From assembly GCA_963730065.1 (NCBI GenBank), contig CAVSQL010000023.1, positions 62,001-126,000 of the forward strand: a stretch of DNA of 64,000 nt, read 5' to 3'. The translations under genes were made by a program, and so were the position numbers. Below, piece by piece: positions 7,601-15,580 of this stretch (position 1 is its first letter; each line of letters opens with the position of its first letter). Origin of the DNA: UBA9676 sp963730065. GTDB lineage: Bacteria > Actinomycetota > Actinomycetes > Streptosporangiales > Streptosporangiaceae. The notes beneath the pieces were generated by a model. That model searched no databases. It was given only the letters and a program-made list of their open reading frames with translations, and had not been told where the DNA came from.

Positions 7601-8671
7601 TCACACCTCCCTTCGGATGGGCAGTCCGAAGACCGGGAACAGTGCTGGGTCGGCGAACCCAGTGATTTCGATGATGTGGCCGCCGTCGACGGTCAGGACC
7701 ATGATGCCGTAGGCGGACATTCCGGGTCCGTCATCGTCCTGGACGTATGCGGCCACGGCCGGCTGGCAATTAGCGCGGACGGGCACAAGCGTGATCCGGT
7801 CCAAGCACCCTGCGGCAGGCACCGTTCGCAGGAACCGCCCGATCGCGTCACGGCCCCGGTAGGCGGCGGGCAGCGGCGGCATGGTCAGCAGCGCGTCTTC
7901 CCGCAGGAGAGCCAGCAGGGCAGGAATGTCACAGGCGTGCCACGCCGTCACGTACCTGTTGAGCAGCCGCCGTTCCGCGTCCGCGTCGAGACGGCTGCCT
8001 GCCGGGACCGGCCGGCCTTTGCTGCGATGGTGTTCCAGAGTGGTTCTTGCTCGGTGGAGGAGGCTGTTCACTCCCGGGATCGTGGCACCGAGGACGTCTG
8101 CGGTCTCGGCGGCGGTGAATCCCAGGACGTCGCGAAGCAGGAGGACCGCCCGCTGCCGGGCGGCCAAGAGCTGGACAGCCGTCAAGAAGGCGAGATTCAC
8201 GCTCTCCGCCAGGTCGTAGGCCGCCTCAGGCCCAGGTTCGGACGGCTCGCCGAGTTGGGAATCGGGAAATGGCTGAAGCGCGATCACCTCGACGTCGAGG
8301 GCGTTCGGCAGGGGTGGGCTAAATCCTGCTCCTGGTGAGAGCGGGCCTGCGGCACGGGCCCGGTGGGTGAGGCATCGATTCGTGGCGATCCGGTACAGCC
8401 ATGTGCGTACCGACGATCGGCCCTCGAATCGGCCGAGGTGCCGCCAGGCTCGCACGAGCACCTCCTGAGTGACGTCTTCGGCATCGTGGAACGAGCCGAG
8501 CATCCGGTAGCAATGCAACTGAAGCTCCGCGCGGTAGGGGGCGACCAGGCTTGCGAACGCAGCCTGGTCGCCGCCCTTGGCCCGTCCCAGCAGGAAGGCA
8601 TCATCGCGAGTTCGGCCGCCGCCGGGACCGTTCTCATGGTTCCCGCTGGGCTCATCTGGGGCCAGGGTCAC
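7601..8671 (-). CDS. ECF-type RNA polymerase sigma factor with SnoaL-like C-terminus
   Basis: The 356-residue protein has sigma region 2 at about 40-105 (APYRAELQLHCYRMLGSFHD, AEDVTQEVLVRAWRHL) and region 4 at about 165-215 (QRAVLLLRDVLGFTAAETADVL, VNSLLHRARTTLEHHR). A SnoaL/NTF2-like C-terminal domain follows (WHACDIPALLALLREDALLTMPPLPA, ending EITGFADPALFPVFGLP). Sigma factors of this build use the extra domain as a built-in regulator. The GTG at 8671 has AAGGAG four bases upstream; a longer frame to 8848 is low-complexity. The gene sits 29 bp after a SnoaL-like gene and abuts TfoX, so the three form an operon. The target promoters are unknown. Confidence 0.88.
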   Translation of the reverse strand: MTLAPDEPSGNHENGPGGGRTRDDAFLLGRAKGGDQAAFASLVAPYRAELQLHCYRMLGSFHDAEDVTQEVLVRAWRHLGRFEGRSSVRTWLYRIATNRCLTHRARAAGPLSPGAGFSPPLPNALDVEVIALQPFPDSQLGEPSEPGPEAAYDLAESVNLAFLTAVQLLAARQRAVLLLRDVLGFTAAETADVLGATIPGVNSLLHRARTTLEHHRSKGRPVPAGSRLDADAERRLLNRYVTAWHACDIPALLALLREDALLTMPPLPAAYRGRDAIGRFLRTVPAAGCLDRITLVPVRANCQPAVAAYVQDDDGPGMSAYGIMVLTVDGGHIIEITGFADPALFPVFGLPIRREV

Positions 8672-8700
8672 ACCACTCCTTGCTGCAGCACTGGGACCGG

Positions 8701-9060
8701 TCAGCCGGCCGAGGCCATGGCCGCGCGCAGTTCTTGCGCGTCGTAGATCAGTTCTCCCCGGACAAGACGGCCGTTCTCGACCTCCAGCAGCTCGGCGCTC
8801 GTCATGGGGGCCACGGGCAGTGCCATCTCCCAGGCAATAATCGAGCACACCCGGTTACCGTCGACGAACTGGTGACGGACGGTGAACTTCGTGACCATCG
8901 CGCCGGCTTCGCGGGCCATAGCCCGGTACCCCTCGGCGCTGTCGAAGCTCGCCACCGGCCCGCGGAAGCGGAAGTTGTCTGCGATCGGCACCTCGCTGAG
9001 GTCACCGTGCTTGCTGATCCACCCGTTGTAATACAGATCCGCGATCTCTTGCGGGGTCAC
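8701..9060 (-). CDS. SnoaL/NTF2-like protein
   Basis: The 119-residue protein starts TPQEIADLYYNGWISKHGDL and continues with FRFRGPVASFDSAEGYRAM, MVTKFTVRHQFVDGNRVCS and a C-terminal LVRGELIYDAQELRAAM. This is the small-molecule-binding cone fold of the NTF2/SnoaL family. The GTG at 9060 has GGAGGA upstream. It is first in the operon with an ECF sigma factor that itself ends in a SnoaL-like domain, suggesting a shared ligand or signalling role. The substrate is unknown. Confidence 0.8.
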   Translation of the reverse strand: MTPQEIADLYYNGWISKHGDLSEVPIADNFRFRGPVASFDSAEGYRAMAREAGAMVTKFTVRHQFVDGNRVCSIIAWEMALPVAPMTSAELLEVENGRLVRGELIYDAQELRAAMASAG

Positions 9061-9255
9061 TGTTCCTCCACACCGCCCGGGCCGCGGGCCGATCCCGCAC
9101 CCGTCACTACCACAGACCCAGGCCCGGCCCACGACTGTGCGGTCCGAGGCAGGCTCTTAATCTCCCGACGGCGGGCGCCCGGCGGCGACTTGAGGTGGCT
9201 CAGGGTGACAGCGGGGCCACGGCGGCGCCGGCGGCTGCGCCGAGAGGCGAGGTGG

Positions 9256-10239
9256 TCAGGTCGCTTCGAGTATCGACTTCAGCTTGGCCAGGTCCTTGCT
9301 GTTGGCCCTGCGCATCGCTCCGGCCATGAACGGGGCCAGGATACGTGAGAACCCGGCTGGCTCGCCGCGGTTACGCAGGGTCATGTGGGTTGCGCCGCTG
9401 CCGGCCGGTGACCAGGTGTAGGTCGTTTCCATGGGGAACGGTCCATGTGCCGTTCGCATGACGAGCCGTTCGCCGGGAATGAAATCCGTGATCTCGTAGG
9501 TGTACGTAAGCCGCCGTCCCAGGAAGTGAGCGGTGAACCCGACCTGGGCTCCGGTGCGGAGTGGCGGCGGGGTCTTCCATTCGGCCGCCTCGATGTTGAC
9601 ATACCAGGCGGGGGCGTTGGCCGGGTCGGCGGCGTAGGCGGACACCGCCTGGGCGGGCCGGTTGATGATGATGTCGGTGAGCACATTGACGCTGGGCATG
9701 GTTGCTCGGCTCCTATCTGTGGCTGTCACGCCGTCGCTGGTGGGCGCCGGTGCGCGGTGGGCCAGGGCGCGCCGGTGCTCGGCATTCCGATCAGCGTCCG
9801 CCCTGGGCCTGCGGACCGGGCCACCGGCTGCGCTGGCGAGCGCGGGCAGGTAGTGAGACCACCCTGAGCGGTGCATGTCACGCGTAGCCGGCGGGAGTCC
9901 TGTGTGACGGAGGGTCAGGATCGTACCGCCAGTGCCGGCGGCCAGGGTGATCGTGACCGTGCTGGAACCGGGGGGGACCGGCGGCGCGCCGTCGGCCGGC
10001 TCCCAGCCGAGCGTGAAGACGATGCGCCGGTAGGGGATCAGCTCAACGAACTCGCCGCGCATCACCGCGTCGCCGCTGAGCCTCACCAGGCAGGTGCCGC
10101 CAGGGCGCGGGTCGAGCTCGGCCGAGACGCCCCACCAGTCGCAGATCCGCGCCGGGTCGGTCCAGTACCGCCAGACCGTCTCCGGCCGGGCGTTGATCCA
10201 GATCTCGTGCTCGACGGTGTCGCCTTCCGGGCCGGTCAC
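9256..10239 (-). CDS. Two SRPBCC/AHSA1 domains in one frame
   Basis: The open frame runs through two START-like domains without a stop. The first (about residues 5-140) has EHEIWINARPETVWRYWTDP, CDWWGVSAELDPRPGG and GWSHYLPALASA. A poorly conserved linker of about 40 residues follows. The second begins MPSVNVLTDIIINRPAQAV, ends ANSKDLAKLKSILEAT, and has its own ATG at 9699 with TAGGAG nine bases upstream. It may be a true fusion, or two genes whose intervening stop was lost. The GTG at 10239 overlaps the ArsR stop (GTGA), so it is cotranscribed with that regulator. Confidence 0.75.
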   Translation of the reverse strand: MTGPEGDTVEHEIWINARPETVWRYWTDPARICDWWGVSAELDPRPGGTCLVRLSGDAVMRGEFVELIPYRRIVFTLGWEPADGAPPVPPGSSTVTITLAAGTGGTILTLRHTGLPPATRDMHRSGWSHYLPALASAAGGPVRRPRADADRNAEHRRALAHRAPAPTSDGVTATDRSRATMPSVNVLTDIIINRPAQAVSAYAADPANAPAWYVNIEAAEWKTPPPLRTGAQVGFTAHFLGRRLTYTYEITDFIPGERLVMRTAHGPFPMETTYTWSPAGSGATHMTLRNRGEPAGFSRILAPFMAGAMRRANSKDLAKLKSILEAT

Positions 10240-10586
10240 GACGGGGTCTCCCGGGCCATGCGGCGCCTGGCCCGCTCGCGGGCCGGCCATTCCTCTCGTT
10301 CTGCCGCTGCCTTGAGTGCCTCAAGGCGGCCGGACCACATCTCCCGCAGAAATGCGGTCACGTCGCTGAGCCCTTCGGGCCGACAGCGGTACAGCCGCAG
10401 GTTGCCCAAGGGCCTGACCGTGACCAGCCCGGCGCCGGCGAGGACGCGCAGGTGCTGGGAGACTGCTGGCCGGCTCATGGCCGGGAAGTGGCGTGCGATC
10501 TCACCGGCGGCCAGCTCGTCCTCGTGCACCAGCCGCAGGATCTCCCGCCGCGTGGGGTCGGCCAGGGCGCGCATGGCCTCATCCAT
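10236..10586 (-). CDS. ArsR-family transcription regulator
   Basis: The 116-residue winged-helix protein has MRALADPTRREILRLVHEDE, then MSRPAVSQHLRVLAGAGLV and RPLGNLRLYRCRPEGL. The C-terminal helix (FLREMWSGRLEALKAAAERE) is typical of ArsR regulators paired with AHSA1 genes. The ATG at 10586 has GGAGG eight bases upstream. It overlaps the SRPBCC gene by four bases and is divergent from the YCII-sigma operon, with a dyad operator between them. No metal-binding site is visible. Confidence 0.9.
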   Translation of the reverse strand: MDEAMRALADPTRREILRLVHEDELAAGEIARHFPAMSRPAVSQHLRVLAGAGLVTVRPLGNLRLYRCRPEGLSDVTAFLREMWSGRLEALKAAAEREEWPARERARRRMARETPS

Positions 10587-10632
10587 CCGCGCCGCCTCCG
10601 GTCCCGCCCGCATGACCCTTACCCTTGCCTTT

Positions 10633-10648
10633 GTAAGCAACATCTTAC
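10633..10648. promoter_or_regulatory. Candidate ArsR operator, GTAAG-N6-CTTAC
   Basis: A perfect 5-bp inverted repeat with a six-base spacer lies 47 bp upstream of the ArsR ATG, in the 155-bp divergent interval. The geometry equals that of the GTTAG-N6-CTAAC repeats at the other ArsR gene of this window, but the half-sites differ. Its position could control both directions. Confidence 0.55.
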
Positions 10649-10741
10649 GCATCCGGCATTGCCCGGAACTCCATGTCGAATCGGGGCTGCGGGCGGTGTC
10701 GTATGGGTGGAAGACGTACCGGCGTGGAGGAGGGCTGATCG

Positions 10742-11086
10742 ATGGATTTCATGCTCGTCTTGTTTGAGGACCAGGATCTGGTTGCCACCGACGAGCAGCG
10801 CAAGGAAGCGGTCGAGCGGGTGGGCGAGTACGCGATGGGCCTGCTCAGCGACGGCACGCTCAAAGGAGGCGCGCCGCTGCATCCGGTCACCGAGGCCAAG
10901 CGGATCCGCACCCGGGACGGGGAGCGGCGGGTCCTGGATGGGCCGTTCGCCGAGAGCAAGGAGGTCATCGCCGGTTACTTCGTGATCGAGGCGCCCGACC
11001 GGGACACGGCCGTGGTGATCGCCAGCCGCTGCCCGAACACGGAGTTCGGCTCGGTCGAGGTGCGCGAGATAGTCCCGATGGGGTGA
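10742..11086 (+). CDS. YCII / DGPF-domain protein
   Basis: The 114-residue YciI-like protein opens FMLVLFEDQDLVATDEQRK and carries the DGPF signature (RVLDGPFAESKEVIAGYFVI, about 65-85). Members of this family are regularly encoded next to ECF42-type sigma factors, as here, but their biochemical role is open. A GGAGGAGGG stretch precedes the ATG. Its end overlaps the GTG of the next small gene by four bases, and the sigma gene follows. Confidence 0.88.
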   Translation: MDFMLVLFEDQDLVATDEQRKEAVERVGEYAMGLLSDGTLKGGAPLHPVTEAKRIRTRDGERRVLDGPFAESKEVIAGYFVIEAPDRDTAVVIASRCPNTEFGSVEVREIVPMG

Positions 11087-11391
11087 GCGAGTTCCTGCTG
11101 CTCGGCACCCAGCCCGCGCCTCCACCGGAGATGTCACCGGCTAAGGCCGCGCGTGACCTGGCCACGCTCGCCGCCTGGCATCGGTGGCTGCGCCGCTGGG
11201 GCCTGCTGCGCTCCTACGCCGTGCGGCCTCCATGGCTGGCGGGGCCGCGGGTGTGCCTGGTCGTGCGGGCGGCCGGGCCCGCCGCAGCGGCGCGGCTCGC
11301 GGCCGGCTGGGGGCAAGCGGGCGGTTACCAGGTCACCGTCCTGCGGCTGTGTGACGCGGCGACCGGCGAAGGGCTGCACGGTGAGCGATGA
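11083..11391 (+). CDS. Small protein between YCII and sigma genes
   Basis: This 102-residue frame starts with a GTG overlapping the YCII stop (GTGA) and ends 11 bp inside the sigma gene, so it is tightly packed in the operon. It reads ATLAAWHRWLRRWGLLRSYA and PRVCLVVRAAGPAAAARLAA, suggesting a small alpha/beta fold, possibly a degenerate YCII-like domain. I do not recognise a family with certainty. The overlaps are the best evidence that it is translated. Confidence 0.6.
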   Translation: MSEFLLLGTQPAPPPEMSPAKAARDLATLAAWHRWLRRWGLLRSYAVRPPWLAGPRVCLVVRAAGPAAAARLAAGWGQAGGYQVTVLRLCDAATGEGLHGER

Positions 11392-12619
11392 CGCCGAGGC
11401 GGCGCTGGCGGCCACCTTCCGCGAGGAATGGCCAAGGCTCGTCGCGGCCGCCCTCCGGGTCGCCGGTGATCTGCAGACCGCCGAGGACGCCGCGCAGGAT
11501 GCCTTCCTGGCGGCACTGGACAAGTGGGCTCTCGCCGGCGTGCCTGAGCGGCCCGGCGCCTGGCTCATGACCGTGTGCCGCAACCGTGCCCGCAACGCGG
11601 TCCGGGATGCCGGGCGGGCGGACCAGAAGGCCAGGTCGCTGCGGCCGCTGCTGGCCGGGCAGTCGTCCGCCGGTGACGGGCCGCCGGGGATAGCCGACGA
11701 CCGGCTGCGGCTGATCGCGATGTGCTGTCACCCGCTGCTGCCCACGAACGCTCAGGTCGCGCTCACGCTGCGGATGGTGGCTGGGCTCACCACCGAGGAG
11801 ATCGCACGCAGCTTCCACACGCCCATCCCCACGGTTGCCCAACGGATAGCCCGGGCGAAACGGGTCCTCACCGAGCACCAGGTGACCTTCACCAGCAACG
11901 ACCCGGTCGTGCACGGCCGTCTGCCGGGCATCCTGGATGTCATTTACCTGATCTTCAACGAGGGCTACCTGGCCGCGGCGGGCGGCGCTCTCACCAGGGG
12001 AGAGCTCGCGTTCGAGGGCTACCGGCTGTGCTGCCTGCTGACCCAGCTCACCCCGGGCGAGGCGGCACCATGGGCGCTGCGGGCGCTGGTGTGTTTCCAG
12101 CTCAGCCGCTGGAACACCCGCACAGGTGGGCGCGGTGAGCTGCTCACGCTCGACGCGCAGGACCGCGGCCGGTGGGATCGCGACCTGATCGCCGATGGCG
12201 TCCACGCGCTTGCCCAGGCGCGCCGGGGCGGCCGCGGCCCGCTGCTCCTGCAGGCCGAGCTCGCAGCGTGTCACGCCACCGCGCCCAGCTCGGACGCCAC
12301 CGACTGGGCGGCGATCGTAGCCCTCTACGACGAGCTCCTGGCTGTCGAGGATTCACCGGTGGTGGCCCTCAACCGCGCGGTCGCCGTGGCCATGGCCTCC
12401 GGGCCAGCCGCCGCGCTGCCCCTGCTTGACGACCTGGCCAGCGACCCGGCGCTGGCCCGCTCCCACCGCATCTGGGCCGTCCGGGCCGACCTGCACCGCA
12501 GACTCGGCCACACCTCAGCAGCGCTCGACGACTACCAGCGGGCACTCGAGCTGGTGCGCAACGACGTCGAACGCCGCTACCTCGCCGGCGCCCGGGCCCG
12601 TCTCACGGCCCGCTCCTGA
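11381..12619 (+). CDS. ECF42-type RNA polymerase sigma factor
   Basis: The 412-residue sigma factor has region 2 at about 10-75 (FREEWPRLVAAALRVAGDLQ, AEDAAQDAFLAALDKW, PGAWLMTVCRNRARNAVRD) and region 4 at about 110-165 (VALTLRMVAGLTTEEIARSF, PTVAQRIARAKRVL). A long TPR-like C-terminal region includes VIYLIFNEGYLAAAGG, LNRAVAVAMASGPAAALPLL and DYQRALEL. This layout plus the YCII neighbour is the hallmark of ECF42, which has no classical anti-sigma factor; the C-terminal region is thought to regulate it. The GTG at 11381 is inferred from the region 2 start. Confidence 0.9.
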   Translation: MSDDAEAALAATFREEWPRLVAAALRVAGDLQTAEDAAQDAFLAALDKWALAGVPERPGAWLMTVCRNRARNAVRDAGRADQKARSLRPLLAGQSSAGDGPPGIADDRLRLIAMCCHPLLPTNAQVALTLRMVAGLTTEEIARSFHTPIPTVAQRIARAKRVLTEHQVTFTSNDPVVHGRLPGILDVIYLIFNEGYLAAAGGALTRGELAFEGYRLCCLLTQLTPGEAAPWALRALVCFQLSRWNTRTGGRGELLTLDAQDRGRWDRDLIADGVHALAQARRGGRGPLLLQAELAACHATAPSSDATDWAAIVALYDELLAVEDSPVVALNRAVAVAMASGPAAALPLLDDLASDPALARSHRIWAVRADLHRRLGHTSAALDDYQRALELVRNDVERRYLAGARARLTARS

Positions 12620-12653
12620 CACCGACAAGCCACAAGAAAGGCTGGCAAAGCAG

Positions 12654-13097
12654 ATGCCACACGCCGAATACACCGTCACCATCGACCGCCCGGCGCGCGA
12701 GGTCTTCGACTACCTCGCCGACGGCACCCATAACCGCGAATGGCGCACCGGTGTCCTCGACATCGAACACACCAACTCCACCACCGGCGAGGGTGCTGCC
12801 TACCGCCAGGTCCTCGCCGGCCCCGGCGGCCGCCGTATTGACGGCGACTACCGGATAACCGTGTTCAATCCACCGCGGCGGCTGGAGTTCCTGGTCACCG
12901 CCGGCCCGGCCCGGCCGGCCGGTGTCTTCGAACTGACCGACGGCACCGACCGGGCCACCGTCGTCCGCTTCGCCCTCGACGTCCAGCCAACGGGGTTCAC
13001 GAAGCTCATGACCCCGATGATCGCCAGGCAGATGCGCCGCGAGGTCGCACAGCTCCAAACCCTGAAGAAGGTACTGGAACGAGCCGATGTCCAGTGA
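12654..13097 (+). CDS. SRPBCC family protein
   Basis: The 147-residue START-like protein begins HAEYTVTIDRPAREVFDYLA and ends MTPMIARQMRREVAQLQTLK. It has the same terminal basic helix as the SRPBCC proteins at 2469 and 9256. It lies 34 bp after the sigma-factor gene on the same strand, with an AAGAAAGG box, so it is probably cotranscribed. It is the fifth SRPBCC domain within 11 kb. The ligand is unknown. Confidence 0.85.
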   Translation: MPHAEYTVTIDRPAREVFDYLADGTHNREWRTGVLDIEHTNSTTGEGAAYRQVLAGPGGRRIDGDYRITVFNPPRRLEFLVTAGPARPAGVFELTDGTDRATVVRFALDVQPTGFTKLMTPMIARQMRREVAQLQTLKKVLERADVQ

Positions 13098-13167
13098 ACC
13101 TCCGCCGGCCGGCCGTGCCTACGTCGGGTCATCGGGGACCTTTTCTTCTCTGGGTGGGTTGTGCCGG

Positions 13168-13806
13168 TCAGTGATCGGCCTGGGACTGCCCGTCCGTGGT
13201 GCCGGGCGCCAGGCCGTCGGCGAGCGCGGCCGCCGCGGCCTGCCAGGAGAACGAGCCGGGCGCCAGGTGCCACTGGGCCATCAGCCCGTACAGGCCAGCG
13301 GTGAACAGCCGGGCCGCCAGCGCCGGGTCGGTGCCAGCAGGCCATTCCCCGGCCTGGACACCGGCCGCGAACAGGCCCTCGAGCTGCTCGTGCGTGCGGG
13401 CGTCGGCGGCCCGGACGGCGGCGGCGATCGCGGGCTCGTGGGCGGCCAGCGCCCGGGCCTCCATCAGCACCCGGCAGGTCGCGGTCTCCGCCAGCACGTG
13501 GGCGGCGACCGCGGCGGCCACCGCGTGCAGGACCCGCCGGGGGGAGCGGCGCCCGGCCTCGGGCAAGGCGGCGATCGCGGCGTTCACCCGGTCGGCGAGC
13601 CCGCAGTCCCATTCCTCGCCCAGCGCGATGAACAGCGCCTCCTTGCTGTCGAAGTACAGGTAGGGGGTGCCCTTGGACACCCCGGCCTGCGCGGCGACAT
13701 CGGCCATGGTGGTGGCGTGATAGCCCGCCCGGGCGAAGCACGCAAGCGCCGCGGCGATGATCTGCTCCCGCCGCGCCGCCCGCGTCTGCTCAGCGATCTT
13801 GGGCAT
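13168..13806 (-). CDS. TetR/AcrR-family transcription regulator
   Basis: The 212-residue protein has the TetR helix-turn-helix at about 12-58 (REQIIAAALACFARAGYHAT, MADVAAQAGVSKGTPYLYFD, SKEALFIAL). An alanine-rich ligand domain follows, including LFTAGLYGLMAQWHLAPGSF. Its start overlaps the upstream membrane-protein gene by 17 bp, and it is the last gene of a DUF1707-membrane protein-TetR operon. A perfect palindrome upstream of the operon is the likely operator, so autoregulation is expected. The inducer is unknown. Confidence 0.9.
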   Translation of the reverse strand: MPKIAEQTRAARREQIIAAALACFARAGYHATTMADVAAQAGVSKGTPYLYFDSKEALFIALGEEWDCGLADRVNAAIAALPEAGRRSPRRVLHAVAAAVAAHVLAETATCRVLMEARALAAHEPAIAAAVRAADARTHEQLEGLFAAGVQAGEWPAGTDPALAARLFTAGLYGLMAQWHLAPGSFSWQAAAAALADGLAPGTTDGQSQADH

Positions 13807-14209
13807 ACTGGCCCGCTCGTCTTAGGGCCCGGCGCCCGGTCCGCGCCGCCACCAGATACTCCAGGCCATAACCGGCGGCCAAGATCACCACGAACACTAT
13901 GGTCTCCACGCTCACCCGGTACCACCCCAGGGCGGATCCGGGCGCCAGCACGGCCGCGAACCCCAGCAGCGCGGCCAGTGTCCAGCCCGGCCCGGTGACC
14001 GCGCAGTGCGTCTCCCGGCAGTGCCAGAAGTTCGCCAGGCAGTAGGTGCCCGCGATCGCCACCCAGGTGCTGGCGATCGCGACTCCGGCGCGCCCGCCCA
14101 CCGCGGCCGCGGCGGCGAAAAACGCCACTGCCACCACCACCCCAGCGACGCCACGGACGGCTGGCTCCACCGCGCGGCGGTACCGCTCCACCACGCCCCC
14201 GCCGGTCAT
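13790..14209 (-). CDS. Small membrane protein with Cys/His motif
   Basis: This 139-residue protein has four hydrophobic stretches (GVAGVVVAVAFFAAAAAVGG, VAIASTWVAIAGTYCLANFW, TLAALLGFAAVLAPGSALG and SVETIVFVVILAAGYGLEYL). The motif NFWHCRETHCAVTGPGW lies between segments two and three, at the membrane edge. Cys/His spacing of this type suggests metal or redox binding, but that is inference. The ATG overlaps the DUF1707 stop by four bases, and its end overlaps the TetR start. Confidence 0.75.
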   Translation of the reverse strand: MTGGGVVERYRRAVEPAVRGVAGVVVAVAFFAAAAAVGGRAGVAIASTWVAIAGTYCLANFWHCRETHCAVTGPGWTLAALLGFAAVLAPGSALGWYRVSVETIVFVVILAAGYGLEYLVAARTGRRALRRAGQYAQDR

Positions 14210-14607
14210 CGTCCCTCCAGGAGAGGAGCACCATTGGCCTTGGCAAGCCGCCCCGGATCAGTACGCGAGCGGTGCCAGGAAAGGAACAGCCAGGCGATCC
14301 CCACGGGGGGGCACACGACCAGCAGCACACACAGCAGGCACAGATCCGCCCCCGCGAACACCCCGGGCACCGCCTGCGCTGCGACGGTGGCCGGTGGGGC
14401 AGGCAGGTCCTCAGTCAGTTGCCGCAGCTGCTGCCAGCTGCGCGCGGCGTAAGCGGCGCCCAGCCGCTGATCGTATTCGTCGGCGGTCAGCCTGCCCTCG
14501 GCCAGCGCCGCATTGAGTAGGCCGGCGGCCGCGTCACGGTCGGCGTCCGATGCCAGCGTCTGCGGCCCGCCAGCCGCAGACCCGGCAGAGGTGCTCTGAG
14601 TGGCCAT
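14206..14607 (-). CDS. DUF1707 membrane protein
   Basis: The 133-residue protein has an N-terminal DUF1707 (SHOCT-like) domain at about 20-70, with ASDADRDAAAGLLNAALAEG, RLTADEYDQRLGAAYAAR and LTEDLP. One long hydrophobic segment follows (LCLLCVLLVVCPPVGIAWLF) and a short basic tail. AAGGAGG lies just upstream of the ATG. It is first in the operon with a membrane protein and TetR. DUF1707 proteins in actinobacteria are membrane proteins of unknown role. Confidence 0.85.
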   Translation of the reverse strand: MATQSTSAGSAAGGPQTLASDADRDAAAGLLNAALAEGRLTADEYDQRLGAAYAARSWQQLRQLTEDLPAPPATVAAQAVPGVFAGADLCLLCVLLVVCPPVGIAWLFLSWHRSRTDPGRLAKANGAPLLEGR

Positions 14608-14691
14608 AGGTCCTCCTTCCCCATCGCCGCGGCCAGGCCCGGATGGGAGATCCCGGGACAGACCGCGGCCTCGGCCCGATGGCCGTACTAA

Positions 14692-14711
14692 ATGACTGAC
14701 CACTCAGTCAT
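14692..14711. promoter_or_regulatory. Perfect TetR-type palindrome
   Basis: ATGACTGACCACTCAGTCAT has 8-bp arms and a 4-bp spacer, 85 bp upstream of the DUF1707 ATG at the head of the operon that ends in a TetR gene. Its length and symmetry are typical for TetR dimers. It also lies just beyond the end of the decayed dehydrogenase. Confidence 0.7.
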
Positions 14712-14712
14712 C

Positions 14713-15095
14713 TTAGCTCTCGGCACTCAAAGGTCGGGGCCCGGGTGGCGGCCCGATCGGGAAGGTGGCGCCGCTTGTGCCGGAGACCGTTAGCTCGTGG
14801 TAGTCGATGTGGTTCGTGTCGAACGCCGGCGGTGGCGTCCCCGGCGGCAGCCCGCTGTACAGGCTGACCCGCCCGCGCGGCGCCACGCAGCCGATGCCTG
14901 CTCCTGCACGGTTCCGGACCCGACCGCCGCGATAACCACATCAGCGCCCGCGTCACCGCGGACCTGCTCAGCGAGGTCACCATCGGCGCAGATGGCCACG
15001 TCTGGCGCGATCAGCTCCGCCGCCCGGGACAGATCCGCCTGCCGGCGGCCTACCATGATCACCCGGCCGCGTAGGCGCGGCAGTCGCCGTGTCAC
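14713..15095 (-). pseudogene. Zinc-type alcohol/polyol dehydrogenase, C-terminal remnant
   Basis: The first frame reads RVIMVGRRQADLSRAAELIA and ADVVIAAVGSGTVQEQASAA. A shifted frame continues GRVSLYSGLPPGTPPPAFDT and HIDYHELTVSGTSGATFP to a TAA at 14713. This is the NAD-binding domain and tail of a sorbitol/threonine-dehydrogenase-like MDR enzyme. The N-terminal zinc domain is absent and a frameshift lies near 14880. It is clearly inactive. Confidence 0.8.
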
Positions 15096-15103
15096 GATGA
15101 TCC

Positions 15104-15580
15104 ATGCGTGTTCAGCGGTTTGATGTCCGGATCGCAGCTGGTCTCCGAGGCCACGCGCTGATCGTGGTGCCCTTTGACCCGGATACGGAGTGGGGCGTGA
15201 AGGCCGTGCATCACGTGAGCGGCACGGTCAACGGCTGCCGGGTGCGGGTGACGCTCGAGCCGGGCGACAGCGGCTGGGCGTTCACGATGAACCCGACGAG
15301 AATGCAGCATGCGGGTATCGCGGTCGGCTCACAAGTGCCCGTGGAACTGTCGCCCGAGGGGCCGCAGCGCGGTGATCTTGCCGAGGACATCGCCGCCGCG
15401 CTGGACGCCAACCCCGCGGCCGGCGCGTTCTTCGACACGCTCGCGCAGTTCTACCGCAATGGCTACTTGCGTTACATCGACGCTACGAAGCGGCGGCCGG
15501 ACCTGCGCGCGGCACGGATCGCGGAGGTCACGGGCCTGCTCGCAAGCAGGATCAAGGAACGGCCGCGTTCCCTGACCTGA
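15104..15580 (+). CDS. DUF1905 / YdeI-like protein
   Basis: The 158-residue protein carries DUF1905 (VPFDPDTEWGVKAVHHVSGT, VRVTLEPGDSGWAFTMNPTR, VGSQVPVELSPEGP). The C-terminal YdeI/OmpD-associated helices follow (AAALDANPAAGAFFDTLAQF, YLRYIDATKRRPD). The DUF1905 fold is a beta-barrel of unknown function. The N-terminal frame is open to the ATG at 15104, with a weak RBS. It stands alone. Confidence 0.82.
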   Translation: MRVQRFDVRIAAGLRGHALIVVPFDPDTEWGVKAVHHVSGTVNGCRVRVTLEPGDSGWAFTMNPTRMQHAGIAVGSQVPVELSPEGPQRGDLAEDIAAALDANPAAGAFFDTLAQFYRNGYLRYIDATKRRPDLRAARIAEVTGLLASRIKERPRSLT

